NCBI GenBank assembly: GCA_023846275.1
Contig: CM043875.1
Coordinates: 25,524,851-25,588,850 of the forward strand
DNA: 64,000 bases
Direction of reading: 5' to 3'
DNA from: Vanilla planifolia
Lineage: Eukaryota > Streptophyta > Magnoliopsida > Asparagales > Orchidaceae
The notes beneath the pieces are model-generated. The model was not told the DNA's origin, did not search any database, and saw only the letters and a program-made list of their open reading frames with translations. The position numbers and the translations under genes are program-made. Shown one piece after another: positions 61,704 to 64,000 of this stretch; position 1 is the first letter of the stretch; every line of letters starts with the position of its first letter.

Positions 61704-62918
61704 ATGCATACCAGAAGCGGACTCCGTTACCCTCACATCGTGCCCACGGTGGCACCTTCGCCGTTGAAAAGGAGCTCCGGCCATGGAATCATGTCTTTCC
61801 CTCGGAAGAGAGCGCGGTCCCTGTTCCATAGCATGGATTTCATGGATGGGCTCCCGGATGACCTAGTCCTCCTAATTCTCTCCAAGCTCTCCTCAACAGC
61901 AAACGCACCATCCGATCTAATCAACGTCCTGCTCACGTAAGTGGTGCAACCGATCTCCGGATCCCTTGAGATGTGCTTTCGAAAAAGGTTGGTATTTAAT
62001 GGTAAAGATCCGATGTTTACGTGCAGGTGCCGAAGATTGAACGGATTGGCAAGCCATCCCATTGTGCTTTCTAGACTGTCGGCGAAGGGGACGGCGGTGA
62101 AGGCAAGGAGCTGGACGGAATCTGCAGAAAGATTCCTACAACGCTGTGCGGATGCAGGAAGTCTTGAGGCGTGTTATACTCTGGGCATGATTCAATTCTA
62201 CTGCTTGGAGAACAGAGCACATGGAGCTTCGCTGATGGCGAAAGCGGCCATGGGGACGCACCCGGGAGCCCTCTTCTCCATCGCTGTGATCCAGTTTAAC
62301 GGAAGCGGTGGGTCCAAGAACCACATGAACATCCGCGCCGGAGCATTGCTATGCACCCGCGCGGCGTCCTACGGCCACATCGACGCACTCCGCGAGCTCG
62401 GTCACTGCCTTCAGGACGGCTACGGATTGCGGCAAAACGTGGCCTTGGGGCGGCGATTATTGATCCAAGCCAACGCCCGCGAGCTCGCGGCGGATCTCTT
62501 TCTTTCCAGTAATCGGAAATTGGGGCTCTCCGCCTGCTCTCTGCTTAGCGACTACGGTTACAACGTACCGACGCCGGTGGCGCACCCCGCGAACCGGTTC
62601 ATGGTGGAGTGGTTCGCTGCGAGGCGAGGAGCAAACAGGGGTCATGTTTTACAAGGGGAGGGAAGAAAAGGGCTCAGAATGTGCTCAAATAGTTGTTGTG
62701 GCCGGCCGGAAACTCGTCGGCATGAGTTCCGGCGGTGCTCTGTGTGCGGAGCGGTGAACTACTGCTCGCGTGCGTGCCAAGCTATGGATTGGAAGCTTGC
62801 ACATAAGCTCGAATGTTTCCCTATGGACAGGTGGGAAGGTGAGGGCGACGCTGCTGCCGGCGATCAAGTGCCGTGGCTGCCATTGCCGGATTATGAAATG
62901 GGCGAGGCAGTAAATTAG
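61704..62918 (+). CDS. F-box protein with Sel1-like repeats and MYND zinc finger (At1g67340-like)
   Basis: Two exons, 61704-61936 and 62027-62918, are joined over a 90-base intron (donor GTAAGT, acceptor GTGCAG). They encode 374 residues ending in TAG. The N-terminus has the HTRSGLRYP start usual in this family, then a basic KRAR segment. The F-box covers about residues 48-97 (GLPDDLVLLILSKLSS). Sel1/TPR-like helical repeats span about 122-215 (ACYTLGMIQFYC, GHIDALRELGHCLQDGYG). A MYND finger spans 297-341, with C315, C318, C324, C328, H337 and C341 and an upstream Cys cluster near 297-302. F-box proteins link targets to SCF ubiquitin ligases; the Sel1 and MYND parts probably bind partners. 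Exon 2 is GC-rich and intact, and length matches the Arabidopsis family. The specific substrate is unknown. Confidence 0.93.
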
Positions 62919-64000
62919 CCGAAGAGTACGGTTAATTGGTAAGAAAAATTACACGCGCCGGTTTTTTCTATTTTTTCTAGATTTACTTTGAAAACTATTT
63001 TTGGTATATATTTAATTTTTTACTACAAATTTTCCTTTTAGTGATAATATTCTAATTTAAATGAGATCTTCTTTTTTGTTGCTTTTGTTGGTTATAAATA
63101 GAAAGTCAATATTTGTAATAACTTAAGGTTATATAACTGAAACTATATTACCATAAATAATTTTTCAATTATAGCCGTTTTTAAGGGTAACATTACAGGC
63201 TATATTATTTTATTATAATTAAATATTAGAGGTAATTATCATTAAAAAAAATCCAGCTTATGTGCCCATTATTATGTTGTTGAGCTGATTAACAGTTATT
63301 GGATGCTCAAGTTTGTTGACTTTGGGAAGGCACTTATTATCTAAATTACATTTGATTAATGTATTCATCAAATTTAATTTAATATTTATTTGTCATAAAA
63401 AATTATCTATTTATATATTTAAAATATATTTCTTAATTTGTTTTGCATAACATTCAAATTTATCAATTCTATTGATGTAGCATCTTATTAATATATTTCA
63501 ACAAAATTTCATTTTGTTCGACATAAAAATCTGATCACATGTAAGTAAAACATCTAAAATTATCCATCTTTATATGAATATCAAAGATTATACCATCATC
63601 TTAAATCCTTTGACTCAACTTAAGAGTCTGTTCAAAGACAATTTCACTCCCTTGTAAAACACTTTTCTCGATATTCTATTTCTCAGTGTCGACATCGAGT
63701 TTGGATATTTTATACACTTTCTTCTCTTTACCATTTTCAAAATAATCATGATTAAACTATATTAATATTAAAGTTTTTTAATATCATTTGAAATATTTTA
63801 AATAATTGAATTTTTATAGGAAACAAATATTTTTTTTGAAGTAATTATAAAAATAATTTTATATTTACAAAATATACTTTTAGTGTAGCATGAATTTTAT
63901 AAGTTTTTTATTGTAATTTAAGAAACTAAATTTCAATATAACTAAAATGATATTTTTGTCAAATACTCTAAACTATATAATTTAATAAAACATCTATTAA
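62919..64000 (+). other. 3' flank of the F-box gene and AT-rich intergenic DNA
   Basis: AT content rises sharply within about 40 bases of the stop codon. A CCATAAATAATTT word near 63152 could serve as a polyadenylation signal. Nothing else was recognised up to the window end. Confidence 0.4.

Noticed and set aside
61733..62867. Reverse frames over the F-box gene
   Set aside because: They are antisense shadows of a well-supported coding region.

Overview
This is nuclear DNA of a flowering plant. The signs are spliced genes with GT-AG introns, an HD-ZIP class IV homeodomain gene, an F-box/MYND gene of a plant family, and Ty1-copia and Ty3-gypsy LTR retrotransposon remains. The GC-rich coding exons against very AT-rich, CpG-poor intergenic DNA would fit a monocot or early-diverging angiosperm, but nothing seen fixes the species.

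Only three protein genes are supported. (1) At 1-585 (+) is the 3' part of an uncharacterised plant protein whose start lies outside the window. (2) At 39978-41261 (-) is a four-exon HD-ZIP IV gene, reconstructed by splicing, encoding about 211 residues: a homeodomain and zipper-loop-zipper, then a stop, with no START domain. (3) At 61704-62918 (+) is a two-exon, 374-residue F-box protein with Sel1-like repeats and a C-terminal MYND zinc finger, of the Arabidopsis At1g67340 type. They lie 20-40 kb apart and show no sign of working together.

The rest is mostly old repeat DNA. A degenerate Sirevirus-like copia element (4128-12325) can be delimited by two LTRs of about 1.63 kb, a primer binding site and a polypurine tract. 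It sits inside an older array of tandem repeats of roughly 460 bp or more. A Ty3-gypsy integrase remnant follows at 14155-14820. Several minus-strand LTR pieces are marked by reversed primer-binding-site sequence (14934, 17248, 21438, 54049, 55392). The LTR at 55392-57641 keeps CpG-rich sequence and looks much younger than its surroundings. Two blocks (27.3-28.8 kb and 49.2-52.6 kb) carry many copies of a short palindromic motif of the form ATCATA..TATGAT and share a homologous flank. A 262-bp unit is present in three nearly identical tandem copies at 43283-44070. Microsatellites are common.

All exon structures, repeat boundaries and similarities were read by eye. No alignment, database search or expression data was available. 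Most short open frames in the AT-rich DNA are not credible genes and were left out.
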